Below are positions 1 to 11,464 of a DNA stretch of 64,000 nt, piece after piece. The stretch spans positions 62,001 to 126,000 of the forward strand of contig CP126200.1 in NCBI GenBank assembly GCA_030272155.1, in the 5' to 3' direction. The first letter of the stretch is position 1, and every line of letters starts with the position of its first letter. The position numbers and the translations under genes were made by a program. The stretch comes from Tetradesmus obliquus. Lineage: Eukaryota; Chlorophyta; Chlorophyceae; Sphaeropleales; Scenedesmaceae. Below the pieces are notes generated by a model. It was not told the origin of the DNA. It saw only the letters and a program-made list of their open reading frames with translations, and did no database searches.

Positions 1-246
1 CACCCCTGGCAACGCCTTGAGTGCGCCTGAACTCACTAGTGATCGCCATCAACAGAATAGAGCTGGCGGTTTTCTGGTTGTGGGCAGCTGTCTGGGCTAG
101 CCTGGCGCTGCGCAGCAGCAGCCCCCGGCGCCTGTGCCACACGACCATCACCTTCTGGACCCTTCTTGACACACACACGCACTTGCTCAGACTTCACTTG
201 ACAGCGGCAATCACACAATCAAACATGCACACCGTTGCCGCTGCAG

Positions 247-1570
247 GCCGTCGCTGGTGAACGCTGCGCACCACCCTGAGGGCTACGACCTGGCGGGGCA
301 GCAGGCGGCGCTGCTGTGCTTCTCAACACAGGTGCGGCCTTGGGGTTTGGGGCCACGGGTTAGGATGCAGAGCTGGCCAGGGCTGTGTGGCGTCATGCAG
401 CCCATTGCGCTGCTGCCAGCAAGGGCAGCAGCGGGTGCAACACTGGCGTGGCCTGCTGTACACCTGCTTGCACTCGCAGCAGCTGCTGCGTGCCGTGCAT
501 GGAGCTGTGGCTGCACCGCCACCCTCACAGCTCAGCCACCTGCCCACCCGCCTGCTGCCTGCCCCTGCAGGGTGACGGCGTGCCCCCCACCGAGGCGCGC
601 GAGTTCTGCGAGTGGCTCACAGCAGGCAAGGCGGGGCCCCTGCCAGGCCTGCCCTACTCAGTCTGCGCCCTGGGCGACACCAGCTACACACACTTCTGCC
701 GCTGCGGCAAGCAGCTTGACGCGGCGCTGGCAGCAGCAGGGGCCAGCCCCCTGCAGCCGCGCGCTGATGTGGACAAGGAGGACTGGGCAAAGGTGGACGC
801 ATGGATAGCCGGCGCACTGGCTGGCCTAGGCGAGCTGGCTGCGGCAGGCAGCCTGAAGAGCTTTGCTGAACTCGGCGGCGTGCCCAACGCAGCGACATCA
901 GGCTCGGCGGAGGCGGCTGCAGCAGCGGCAGCAGCAGGCGGGCGCTTCAGCAAGAGCCGGCCGTACTATGCGCGCGTGGCTGCGGTGGAGGGGCTGTGTG
1001 TCTTGCAGGGCCCTGATGACAAGGACACTGTGCGGCTGGAGCTGGAGCTGGGGCCTGATGCTGCGTCTGCTGGCGGGCTGGCCTACCTGCCCGGTGACGC
1101 GCTGGGCATATGGCCCAGCAACCCGCCCCAGGTGCGTGGGTGATGGCGGTTGGTGCGATAGCAGCAGCAGGCAGACGGGGTGCAGGTGGCGTGCAGTGCT
1201 CTGTAGCTGCTGCTCTGCGTGGTGACCGACTAAAAGCAGTGCATACATTTCAGTATGCAAGTCTCTCTGGTATGATTCAGCTAGTATTACCTTGCTTCTG
1301 TCATTGTACTTGCAAATTTCTCCCCCTGCTTCCATGCCTCATGCTGCCACCACGCTTGCTGCTTCTGCAGGCTGTCGACGAGCTGCTGCAGCAGCTGGGT
1401 GCCACTGGTGATGAGGCAGTGCCCACCCCCAGCTGGCACTACGCTGAGGACCCCCAGCACAGCCCAGCAGCAGCAGCAGCAGATGGCAGCTTCAGCCTGC
1501 GGCATGCACTGAGCGTGTGCTACGACATCAAGACGCCCAAGGCGCAGCAGCTGCTGACGCTGCTGCTGGC

Positions 1571-1605
<35 letters not shown>

Positions 1606-2844
1606 GCGCTGCCAAGCCTGCCGCGCGCGTGTCGATTGACGTGCTCGCAGATGCATCCACAGCAGCAGACCTAGCAGCTGCTGGCGTGCAGCAGCAGGAT
1701 GCGAACACCAAGCAGCCGGACGCTGCTGCTGCTGCTGTGGTGCGGCTGCAGGGCCTGCTGGCTGATGGTTGGGCGCTGGAGCAGTACCTTGCTGCGCGCC
1801 ACGTGGCTGATGTGCTGCAGGACTACAGCCAGGCGCAGCTCAGCTACAGCCAGGTGGGCAGGGGACACAGCTCCGCGGGCGGGCAAGTGGCCAGGGTGCT
1901 GCTGGGTGGTGTGTGTGGCGCCTGCCAGTGCACCAGCAGCTGCAGTGCTTTCAGAGGAACACCGCTTGTGGAACATCGGCCATGCTGTGTCTGGAAAGCT
2001 TGCTATGCATTGCTGGTGCTGCCCTTACCTTTGACAGAGACACAACAACTGTGCCCACTCCCCAACCCTCCTGACTCGCTCCTGCTGCCTGCTGCGCGCT
2101 GCCCTTGCCGCGCCCCCTTCCACGCCGCAGCTGCTGCCGCTGCTGCGCCCGCTGCAGCCGCGCCTCTACTCCATCTCATCCTCCCCGCTGGAGGGTGCCG
2201 CCGTGCAGGCCACCATTGCTGTGGTGCGCTACACCAGCCTGGGCAAGCCCCGCCAGGGCGTGGCCTCCAGCCAGGTGGGCGAGCGCCTGGAGCCGGGGCA
2301 GGTGCTGCCCGTGTTCATCTCCAAGAACCCCGACTTCAGGCTGCCTGAAGACCTCACCACGCCTATCATCATGGTGGGCCCGGGCACTGGCCTGGCGCCC
2401 TTCAGGGCATTCATCCAGCAGCGCCTGCTGCAGCAGCAGCAGCAGGGTGAGGGTGCTGGCAGCAGCAGCAGCAGTGTGGGCCCCATGCACCTGTTCTTCG
2501 GCTGCCGGCGGCGCGACCAGGACTTCCTGTACGGGCAGCAGCTGCAGGCCTGGCACGAGGCGGGAGCCATCACGCTGCACACAGCCTTTTCCAGGGAGAG
2601 CGGCCAGAAGGTGTACGTGCAGCAGCGCCTGCGCGAGGCGGGGCAAACGGTGTGGCAGCTGCTGCAGGCTGGCGGCCACTTCTACGTGTGTGGTGACGCC
2701 GGCAGCATGGCTGGCGCTGTGGAGGCGGCGCTGCTGGACATCATCCGGGAGGGGCAGCCGGAGCGCGGAGCGGAGGGCGCGGCGGCGTACCTGCAGCAGC
2801 TGGCTGACGCGGGGCGCTACGAGAGGGACGTGTGGTTTTCATAG
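247..2844 (+). CDS. cysJ-like: NADPH-sulfite reductase flavoprotein (CysJ-like diflavin reductase), 3' part
   Basis: Diflavin reductase that passes electrons from NADPH through FAD and FMN to a partner, in CysJ the sulfite reductase hemoprotein. Exons read here are 247-331, 571-1131, 1371-1853 and 2131-2844; all introns are phase 0 GT-AG, and the frame stays open to a TAG at 2842-2844. The 5' end lies outside the window. The flavodoxin part shows STQGDG across the first splice and LGDTSY; the serine-cysteine spacing after it resembles CysJ rather than P450 reductase. The FAD domain has PGDALGIW and RLYSISSS. The NADPH domain has GPGTGLAPFRAF, LFFGCRRR and YVCGD, and the C-terminus is RYERDVWFS. 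A poly-Gln run at about 1573-1604 and another at 2427-2446 are insertions unlike bacterial CysJ. A P450 reductase or other diflavin reductase is the alternative. About 613 residues are visible. Confidence 0.88.
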
Positions 2845-4893
2845 GTGCTGCTAGACAAGCATGAGGGCCTGGGGGGGCGCGGCTGTGTGGCTACACAGCG
2901 GGTGGCAGAGCGGGTGGTTGGGCTGCAGCAGCGGGGCTGCTGCTGGAGGTGGCAGCGCATGGTGTGGGCTGCTGGCGAGGTGTGGCCCTGTAGTCTGGTG
3001 CAGTGTGCATGGCGAGGTGTGGCCCTGTAGTCTGGTGCAGTGTGCATGGCAGAGCAGCAGCAGCGTTGCATCACTAATGCATTGATGACGATATCCACTT
3101 GTGAGCTGAGAGCATGCGGGCGTGATGTGGGTGTGACAACTATGCTGTCTGGCATTGGCTGCAGTGCAGCTGATGTGCTGTGCATGTGTGTGCTGCGTAA
3201 GCCAGCTCCCGTGAGCTGCCTGCTGCGGTGCAGCAGTCACCGCGTGTTCAAGAGACGCTGCACAGAAAGACGTCTGTGTCATCACGCATGCATGTAGCCA
3301 CTGCAGGCTACCGGCGCAATGACTGGCACTGCACACCGCAGTGGTGAGCATGCAGTACACCGGAGTCGTTGTTATCGTCATTTCACGCTGTTATCATCAT
3401 GCCACACTGTTGAGGATGACGCGACCCATAGCCTGTGCGTGTTGGGGGCAGGGCTGAGGGCCTTGGGCTGAAAGACTGAGAGGGAACTGTCAACAACGTT
3501 GGAGTGGTTACAACACAGGTGCCCCAGCACAGCTGCATGGTTGCAGAGCGTTGGCACACCCTTGAGTGAATAAAGCAACTGTGTGCAGCACACTCGCATA
3601 GCTGTGGGTGGAACCCTGATCACAGCAGGTGCATACGCACTTTGAGCAGCCAGGTTGGCGACACAGATGCCACAGCAGAGCTCATCACCGTGGCAAACGT
3701 TTACGCCCGCCACTATGCTAGCCTGCACTGGTGGACACCATGTCATGCCATGCATGTGTGGCATGGCTAGTAGCGCGCCAGAGTGCCATACACGCCTCAT
3801 ATGTACAGGTTGCGGGCTGTGAGACAGCAAGTGTGCTGGAACCACCATACCTGCTCACGCATGGAATGGACGGTAACAAGCTGGCCACCATCCGAGTTGT
3901 GCACAGCTGTCAACTAAAAGCAGCGGCCACGTGCAGTGCAGCTGCCAGCTTGCAAGCGGCTGGAGGAGGGCAGGGCATAATGTACTGAGTAAGTCAACAC
4001 AATGTGCTGCAAACTCATGGCATGCCGAATGCTGAGCAGCACCCGCATATGTAAAATGACGAATTCTGTACAAAGCCAGGATACTGAACATGTGCCCAGC
4101 AGCATCAGCCCGACAGCTCAGCATTCCATCTCCCTGCTGACACCATGTCGCACTGTGGCAGTGTGCACCACATGACGTGCGTGCTCAGCCCAAACAGCCG
4201 CACGACCTGCTGCTATTCCTCAACCTGCTGCTAGCTGCTTCTCAATCAGCTTGGGAATAGTATCCCAAACTGGTTGGAAACAGCCAAGTAGAAACAACAT
4301 CGAAGGAAGAAGAGGCAGCTACACACTGTGCCGCTGCTGTCTCACACTGCAAGTCAAGCATGCTGTGCGCTTTGATCCCAGCATGGCTTGCCGCCCATGC
4401 TGAGACTGACATGTACGTGTAGACAGCTCACACAACAATGGTTGGCGGCGCCATCTATTCTATCAGCACCTCAACGCAGCTAGGCGCCAAGCAGGCTGCA
4501 ATGCTGCTGCTGCTGCTCAGCTGCATCCATCCTGCACATCACATCTCTGCTGCATGCCACATCATCTCATGGCCTTGCGCCACCCACTCAGCGCAGGTGG
4601 TCTGCACTGTAAGCGCCGCCCTTCTAGCTGAGCGCCTGCTTGTGTGGTGCCAGCAGCTGCCCTCACCTGCCTGGTGGTGTCACGCACCACAGCTGCTGGC
4701 AAGCCACCAGCCCCGCGCTGCGCTGCATGGCTGCCCAGCCCTGCTGCAGCGCACAGCACAGCACACGTGCAGCACAGCTACCAGGCTGGTTCATGGCACA
4801 GCATGCCTGCCGCCCATGCTAGGCTCTGCTGGCACTGCCTGCTGCTGCCCCAGGTACGCCCCACTGCGGTCGCATGTCCCCAAGGCGCATCTG

Positions 4894-4926
<33 letters not shown>

Positions 4927-4929
4927 CCC
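2845..4929. other. Convergent intergenic region / 3' UTRs
   Basis: This lies between the ends of two convergent genes, the CysJ-like gene (+) and urate oxidase (-). I see no exon-like reading frame with supporting splice sites, and the short open frames lack recognisable domains. It presumably holds both 3' UTRs. Confidence 0.5.
2975..3048. repeat. 37-bp tandem duplication
   Basis: Two adjacent identical copies of a 37-bp unit start at 2975 and 3012, about 130 bp after the CysJ-like stop. This is probably in the 3' UTR and is a recent slippage product. Confidence 0.85.
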
Positions 4930-6157
4930 TCACAGCCTGCAGTGCGGCTTGGCGTCCTTGCGCGTCACGACAGCTGCAGTGCAGCAGCAGGCAGCAGATG
5001 GCAGTGATGTATATGCAGGCAGCAGCGCGTGAATGTGCAGCATACCATGTGTGCGGAACAGTGGCTGACGGGGTGCAGTCCAGCCAAGTGCTCATGCAGA
5101 CAACCAGCAAACTCATCCGCGCCAGAGCGCTGTGGCAGTTGCGCAGCATACCCACAGTGCAGCATCATTCCCGCACTGCACTTATGCACCTGACCCCTTT
5201 CCCCCTCAAAAGAGAAACGCACTGCAGCTGCCATCTCCCCCCCCCCCCTCACCCTCGATGTTGCCGTGCGGCTCTGATGTGGCCACGTACACGTCATCAT
5301 CAAAGCTGGACCCCACAGGCGCGCAGGGCAGGAAGTGCAGGTTGGGCATGTTGAGGAACACACTCTCAACCTGAGGTGGCGCGGCAGCAGCGGCAGGCAG
5401 AGGGAGAAGCAAGAAGCTGTGGCAGCAAGCTTGCAAGGATTATGCCGCGCGCCATGCAAGGCCCACAACTACGCAAAAGCAGGTATATCATGTATAGCCA
5501 TACCTACTGGGGTCCGCAGTGCATTGCTCCTTACAATCAGCTGCACAAATACATGTGTCAGCACCTGCGTGACTGGCAAGGTCTACGATAAGAACCCCCC
5601 CCCCCCCCTCCCACACCCTCCCCCCCCACCTGTGGCGCGCGCTCCAGTGCCAGCTGCGCCATGGCGTACAGCGTGAACTGCACACTGGGGCTGTACACGC
5701 CACCCTTGGGGGGGCCAAACACGCCGTCAAGCAGCGCGCCCCGCACAGTGGCGTAGGTGGCGTCATAGTCCATGGGCTGGTACGCGTACTGCAGCGCAGC
5801 AAGACCGCAGCAGGAAAATGCTCATGATGAGGCAGTGTTCATGATGAGGCAGTGCTTGACATGCGCCATTGAGTACGCACACGGCCAAGATGGAGGCGCA
5901 ATCGTAGCTGTTGTAACAGTAGCGTCACAGTTTATGGGTTGGCATGCGTACTGCAGCAGCGGGGTGGGACAGAGCCAATGTGACAGCACTTGTCGCGGCG
6001 CGCCTTGCAAGGACCAAAAGGAGATACCGAATGGATGGCATGGGCTAGACAAGCATCAGTGGCAAGCCCCGCAGCGCTCGCTGCTGTGGCTGACAGCATT
6101 GCTGCATGCAGCCAGCAACCACAAGGCGATTAAAAGCACAGCTGCCGTCCTTACACG

Positions 6158-6200
<43 letters not shown>

Positions 6201-6928
6201 AGCTGCTGCTGGTGTGCGCCGCACCTTCCATGTTGCTGTGACGCTGGTGGCCATGACCCTGTCCCTGACCTCGGGCAGCAGCGTGAAGGCGTCCTTCAAG
6301 AAGCCCTCGTAGCCTGACTGAGTGGTCTTGAGCACCTTGAGGTCCTTCACGCCTGCAGGGGGTGCGTGTGTGCGTGTGAAGAAGGAAAGAAGTCAAACAA
6401 GGCTGCCGCAAGCAGCCGAGGCTTGTGGGTGGTGAGCCGTTCAACATATCTGGCGACACCTGCTGCTGCACTGGCAGGACGCCAAACCAGTTTGGCACAA
6501 GAATGCCCATGTTAGCATTGCCGTACATGCCGCACTCGAGCCCTACTCAAGCCGTTGCTGCCGGCAGCGCTCACCGCACTGCACGTCCAGCTTGCCCGCC
6601 CTGTCGTATGTGACGTGTGTGGTGCGCACCTCCGTGCCGCACATGGCGTAGCCTGCAGCAGCGCCCAGCAGCAGGTCGGAGTTCGAGTTCAAGAAGGGAT
6701 CAAAAATGCTGATGTAAAAGCAGCCTGGCAGTGCAGTGGACCCGGCCGCATGCCTGGCATGCTTGGCTGCCCTTGCTGCATCCAGCTGCTGCTGGTGTTC
6801 AACATTGCGCCATGCTGGCCTGCAACCCCAGCCCGCCTCACCATGGTCGTGTGGGATGCCGCCGACCTCCACTCGCTTCCAGGGCGCCTGCTCAACCCAC
6901 ACCTTGGCCTTGCTGACCTGGCAGCAGC

Positions 6929-7004
<76 letters not shown>

Positions 7005-7139
7005 GGTCAGTGTGGCAGCGTGCAAGGATATGCACCTGGAGCGATGGGTGGCATGTCAGACAGAGTGAACTGCCAACAACTGCACACTCATATGTGTAGC
7101 TGATTACACACGTCGCACCCCAAAATTTTGCCCATGCAC

Positions 7140-7170
<31 letters not shown>

Positions 7171-7554
7171 ATCAGCTCACCCTTGGGTATGTGTGTACAA
7201 AGTGCTGCGCCAGCGCTGTGCCATACTGCTCAATGCTGCAACGCTTGCTCATTTTCTTGGCCACCACGTACACCTGCAAAGAGCAGCAGACGTCAGCAGC
7301 ATGCTGCTGCTCACGTGCATGCTGAGTGATGCTGAGGTGGACTGTTGGTGTGAGCAGCAGCAGCGTACCGTGTTCTTCTGCGTGTCTGTAGCTGTCATGC
7401 CAGTGTTGTCTCCGTCAGTAAATGCCAGCTCCATGTCGCTTTCGAGCATGGTGTGCACCATCCATTCCACAAAGTGATGCACCGAGCCCTCTCGCCAGGT
7501 GCGACCCAGCCTGACTCGGCTCTTGCCGTGCTGGTGCAGCTGCAGTTCAGCCAT
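4930..7554 (-). CDS. UOX: Urate oxidase (uricase), complete, eight exons
   Basis: Oxidises urate to 5-hydroxyisourate in purine catabolism, normally in peroxisomes. Exons on the minus strand: 7554-7369, 7273-7181, 6917-6842, 6652-6575, 6352-6225, 5788-5630, 5370-5253 and 4973-4930. All have GT-AG borders and matching phases, summing to 882 nt (293 residues plus TGA), the usual family length. Recognisable uricase blocks in order: HGKSRVRLG with the catalytic lysine, [20 protein letters not shown] with the catalytic threonine, [19 protein letters not shown] with the substrate arginine, [18 protein letters not shown] with the glutamine, MPNLHFLP with the asparagine-histidine pair, and [12 protein letters not shown]. 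The protein ends in HCRL; CRL fits the PTS1 consensus [SAC][KRH][LM]. The start at 7554 gives [11 protein letters not shown], as expected for the family. Only the tiny last exon is a modest risk. Confidence 0.95.
6157..6213. repeat. CTG microsatellite in a urate oxidase intron
   Basis: A near-perfect (CTG)n run lies in the intron between exons 5 and 6 of the urate oxidase gene, just downstream of the exon 5 donor at 6225. Confidence 0.85.
6930..7003. repeat. CAG microsatellite, about 24 units, in a urate oxidase intron
   Basis: Uninterrupted CAG run on the plus strand, inside the intron between exons 2 and 3, next to the exon 3 acceptor. On the transcript it reads CUG repeats. Confidence 0.9.
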
Positions 7555-8088
7555 GCTATAGCTGCGCCTTCTGATTGTTCGAGATGCTTGGGTGCTGCCT
7601 GTCAATGTGCCAGAGCTGAAGCTGGTGTGATTCAGCACCTTGGAATGCACGTGACGCCCTTAGAGACTGTAGATGACAGACTATGTATTGGTGCGGACCT
7701 CCTAGGCGCGCTGAATAGCCATAGATCGCTGCAGTTGGGCGCTGCCAGGGTAACCATTTACACATCGCGCGTAACAAGCCCACATGGGGCCACGTGACAG
7801 CGCCTCTAATTCAGAACGACGCACACGAAAGCCGAATAACGCTTTCACGCACCAATGCAGCTGCCATACTGCTGCATGTCTTGTCTGATCAGCGTGCACG
7901 ACAAGCAGTACATCTCCATGACCTACTGTGCACACTGCACACTATAACCCAGTGCTCCTACCTACTCTGTCGTATCCACAAAACACAGCTCCACACTCGC
8001 ACCCTATCAACAGCACCACCCCCTCCCCGCGCACACACGTGCCACTCTATCTGCAACGCCTGGTCCTCCTCCTACTGCTGGTGCTCTG
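7555..8088 (-). promoter_or_regulatory. Urate oxidase upstream region / NDC1 3' UTR
   Basis: This 534-bp spacer separates the NDC1 stop at 8089 from the urate oxidase ATG at 7554, both on the minus strand. A TGTAA-type polyadenylation signal for NDC1 may lie near 7755-7760 (minus strand), so the remaining 200 bp would hold the urate oxidase promoter. No specific factor site is claimed. Confidence 0.4.
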
Positions 8089-11078
8089 CTACTCCTGGTG
8101 TGCCAGGAAGCTGGCCAGCAGTGCCTGCGCCTCAGCTGCAGTACCAACCAACGGCGGCTGCTTTGCTGCCACACTCATCAGCACCTCGCCGTACGTGTTG
8201 GTCAGCCTGTAGGTGCACGTCTTGGCGGTGTCCAGCAGCGCACACGCAGCCGCGTCCACGTGCTGCTGCGGGCCACCTGCACCTGCTGCGCTGCCGCCGC
8301 TGGTGATGCGCTGCAGCAGGCGCGCCGCGGCGCTGGCTGGCCGCACAGGGATGGAGCTCTGCAGGCAGCGGCGCGGCCAGACAGCTGTCAGCAGCATGCA
8401 GCAGAAACAGCCCAGCTGTCGGATGTCCTGTAGCAGGACACACAGCACTCAGGCGGGGCAGTCTCCTAGCATGCAAGCAGCTGCCGTCACACACCATCAC
8501 AGCGCTGCACACCAACAATCAGCCCACAGCCCGCCCAGCAGCGCAGCACTACTCTGCACGCACCGAGTGCCGTATGAAGGCCGTCAGCACCGCCACCACG
8601 CCCAGCTGCGCCGCCAGCACCTCGCCCAGCCCGGGGCTGCTGAAGTGCAGCACGCCGTAGCGGTCAGACGTGAACGCAGCCGCAGCCAGCCCACTCAGCG
8701 CCCGCATGCACGCCACCACCCGGCAGTACCGCGCCTGCAGGTGCCACAGCGCCGCATCCTGAGCGCTGCTGGCCGGCCTGCCGCCTGCTGCGGACAGCTG
8801 CAGCGCGTTCCATTTCACGCCGCTGCCTGCTGCCGCTGCGCCCTGCAGGCTGGGCAGGGCCCCAGCCAGCACAGCCACAAAGTCGCGCAGCTCCGCCAGG
8901 CAGTAGCGCGAGATGGGCAGCCAGCCGTTGGCGCCCGTCTCATCAGCAAAGATGGCTGCGCGGCGGCTGCGCGCGCCCGGGGCGCCCTCCGCCACAGCCG
9001 CGAGGTCCAGCAGGCACCAGTCCTGGCGGTGGCGATAATGGCAGGCACGGCACGCAGGGCAGCGTGAGCTCCTGCTATGACCAATGCATGTTGAACCATC
9101 GCCACTGCGCTATGGCGCAGACTTCACAGCTAAACTAAGAGACTAGCAGAGTGCATTGCTCTGCCATGCGCCCGGCTCAGGGAGCACAGCACCACAGGGC
9201 ATGTTGCAAGGGTGCAGCAGCATGGGGCTGACCTACGCCTGGGCACACGCAGGCAGCCACACGCAGCCCAGGCTGCTGCAGCACAGCCTGCGCATCACAA
9301 GCCACACTGCAAAACCATGTTGCAACCTCACACCAAACACCAAACTTCGCCTGGCAGCACGCCTAGAGCCAGCCACCTGGGCCGTGAGCGCAGGCAGCAG
9401 CGCCGCCTCACCTGCACGATGGGGTCTGTGTGCTGCAGCGCCGCCAGCAGCGGGGCGGTGGGCTGCGGGTCGTCATCAGCGGCCATGGCCACGCGCTCCG
9501 TGAACACGATCTCCAGCATGTGCCCGCCAGCAGCCCACGCGTAGCAGCACAGCAGCCCAGCCCGCCACAGGCCCATCACGCCAGCCGCGCCGCCCCACTC
9601 GTAGCGCTGCTGCTGCTGCTGCGACATGGCTGCTGCTGGCGCCAGCAGCGCACTGAGTGCTGCTGCGGGGCCCAGCGCCAGGCTGGGCAGCACCAGCGAG
9701 GACTTGACCACTGCAGGGGGGCAGGCAGCGGCAGCGGCACACATGTGTGAGGTGGTGGTGGTGGTGCAGGGGGCTACACAGTGGGAAGAGAGTGCAGCCA
9801 TTGCTGCTGTGCAGATGCGCGCTGTGTGGTTGCTGTGAGGCATGCTCACATGCTGACAGGGCTGACACTGCAGCTGCCTGCCAAGCACGTGCGACACAGG
9901 ACAGCACTTGCTGCAAGCACTGCCGTTGCTGCGCCTGAGCCCGGCTGCTGTTGCTGCTGCGCATGCCCTCCCGTCTGCCTGCGTGCTGATGTTGGGTTGC
10001 TTACGTGCCCTCATGCGCTGCTTTATCCTGAAGTAGCGGTGCCGCTGCAGGATGGGGAAGCTCAGCACGTTCTTGCCCCTGCAGCAGCAGCGCAGCAGGA
10101 AAGGCTCAGGCGATTGCGGGCTGTCACAGGCCGCGCTGCCACGCTGATGGTACGGCCGTGCAATGCACACGTGGCGATGCACACTGCGGACTGAACTAGA
10201 CAGCAGTGTTGAGCAGAGGCTGAGCAGCAGAGGCTTGCTGGCGCTGAAGCGTCGACTGCACCATCTGCAGCCGTCCTCCCCTCGCTCCCCAGGCCCGCAC
10301 CTGATGAGGTAGCCTATGCCGTACAGCAGCCCCAGCGTACTGCCATACACCAGCAGCGGCTGCACGCCTGCAGCGCAGCAGTCGGGGGCAGCCAGCAACA
10401 TACAATTGGTTGGAAGCGTGACTAGCAGTTGGCTGCTGAGCATGGAAGCATGGCTAGCAGTTGACTGCCAACCACGCAGCAAGCGCGGCCATTTTGAAAC
10501 GGTTTTGTGATGGTAAAATTTATGCTGCTCGGCTCTGCTACGGTGTCACAGAAAGTGGCAACTACTTTGCAGCTGAGTATCAAGCTGACGCAAAAGCATC
10601 ACATCGCAGCTGGCTGCACCTGCAGGCCCCCAGCCAGCAGCCCACCTGCCTTGCTGCTGCTGCTGCCTCCTGCAGGCTGCAGCAGGTACAGCCCCGCGCA
10701 GGCGCTGAAGCAGCACGCCGCGTAGAACAGCGCCACGTCAGCCACGTCCCTCAGCTTGCGGCGCCTGATGATGCAGCGGCTGATGAGCAGCGAGGGCCAC
10801 GACTTGCCGCCCCAGCCCAGGCGGGAGACATACAGCGGGGGCACATCCAGCGTGGTGAGCACCTGCCGCTGCGTGTACAGCACTGCCAGGCTGCAGGCGT
10901 ACACCAGCAGGCTGAGCAGCCAGTCCCTGAAAGAGAAGAGTCCTAGGAAACGTTGCGACCAGGGGGCCGCAGCAGCGCGCCACACAGTTGCTCCCAGCAG
11001 GTACAGTGCCAGGTGCCAGGCAGCGACGCCCAGCAGCTTCCACTGGCTGCACTCCTGGATGACAGCGTCCGTGCCCAT
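8089..11078 (-). CDS. NDC1: Membrane nucleoporin NDC1, complete, six exons
   Basis: NDC1 is the transmembrane nucleoporin that anchors nuclear pore complexes in the nuclear envelope. Exons: 11078-10646, 10367-10301, 10078-10005, 9710-9412, 9022-8564 and 8427-8089. Phases match at every junction and the total is 1671 nt (556 residues), close to plant NDC1. The N-terminal part has several hydrophobic segments (around residues 14-33, 50-65 and 110-127). The cross-splice sequence YLIRGKNVLSFPILQRHRYF matches the conserved plant NDC1 block before the soluble domain. The C-terminal domain has HTDPIVQ followed by DWCLLDLA and the RRAAIF...W pattern typical of the family. It lies tail-to-head with urate oxidase and head-to-head with the fibrillin gene. 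The identification rests on pattern memory; a weakly conserved family makes some exon borders, especially the short exon 2, less certain. Confidence 0.82.
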
Positions 11079-11464
11079 AGCTACTGCTAAAGATTATGTT
11101 ACGACTACAAGCATACAGATCAAATCAGAGTTGCGGTGGCCTGGAGGGTGGTGTGCTGCTGCTGCAACAGGGCAGTACAGGAGCAGGATGTGACTGCTTT
11201 TGACCGACGATAAGGAAAGCTTGGCTGTCTAATAACGATAAGGATTTGTAGTAAGTGACGATCAGGTGGCGTGCGCGGCGAACAGCGTGGGTTGAGCAGA
11301 ATGACAAGTGGTACTTCAGTAAGTTCAAATATTTGGCGTGCACATCGCCTGCGCTGGACGGAAAAGTTATTTGTTTTCTGCATATGTTGTGTAGGCGAGT
11401 CTTCCGTGCAGAAAGGCTTCCACCTGTTGGTTCTGCAGTTGCAGTGGTAGACCGTGCGTCGAAT
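11079..11464. promoter_or_regulatory. Shared divergent promoter region of NDC1 and the fibrillin gene
   Basis: Only 386 bp separate the NDC1 ATG (minus) from the fibrillin ATG (plus), so both promoters and 5' UTRs must lie here. The segment is less GC-rich than the flanking exons. I do not see a convincing TATA box or other named element. Confidence 0.5.

Noticed and set aside
1110-2348. 412-codon single frame through the CysJ-like gene
   Set aside because: It reads through two introns; only 1371-1853 of it is coding and the rest of the protein is in other frames.
9328-10482. 384-codon minus-strand frame as one exon
   Set aside because: Contains NDC1 exons 2-4 with their introns read through; the spliced model matches NDC1 far better.
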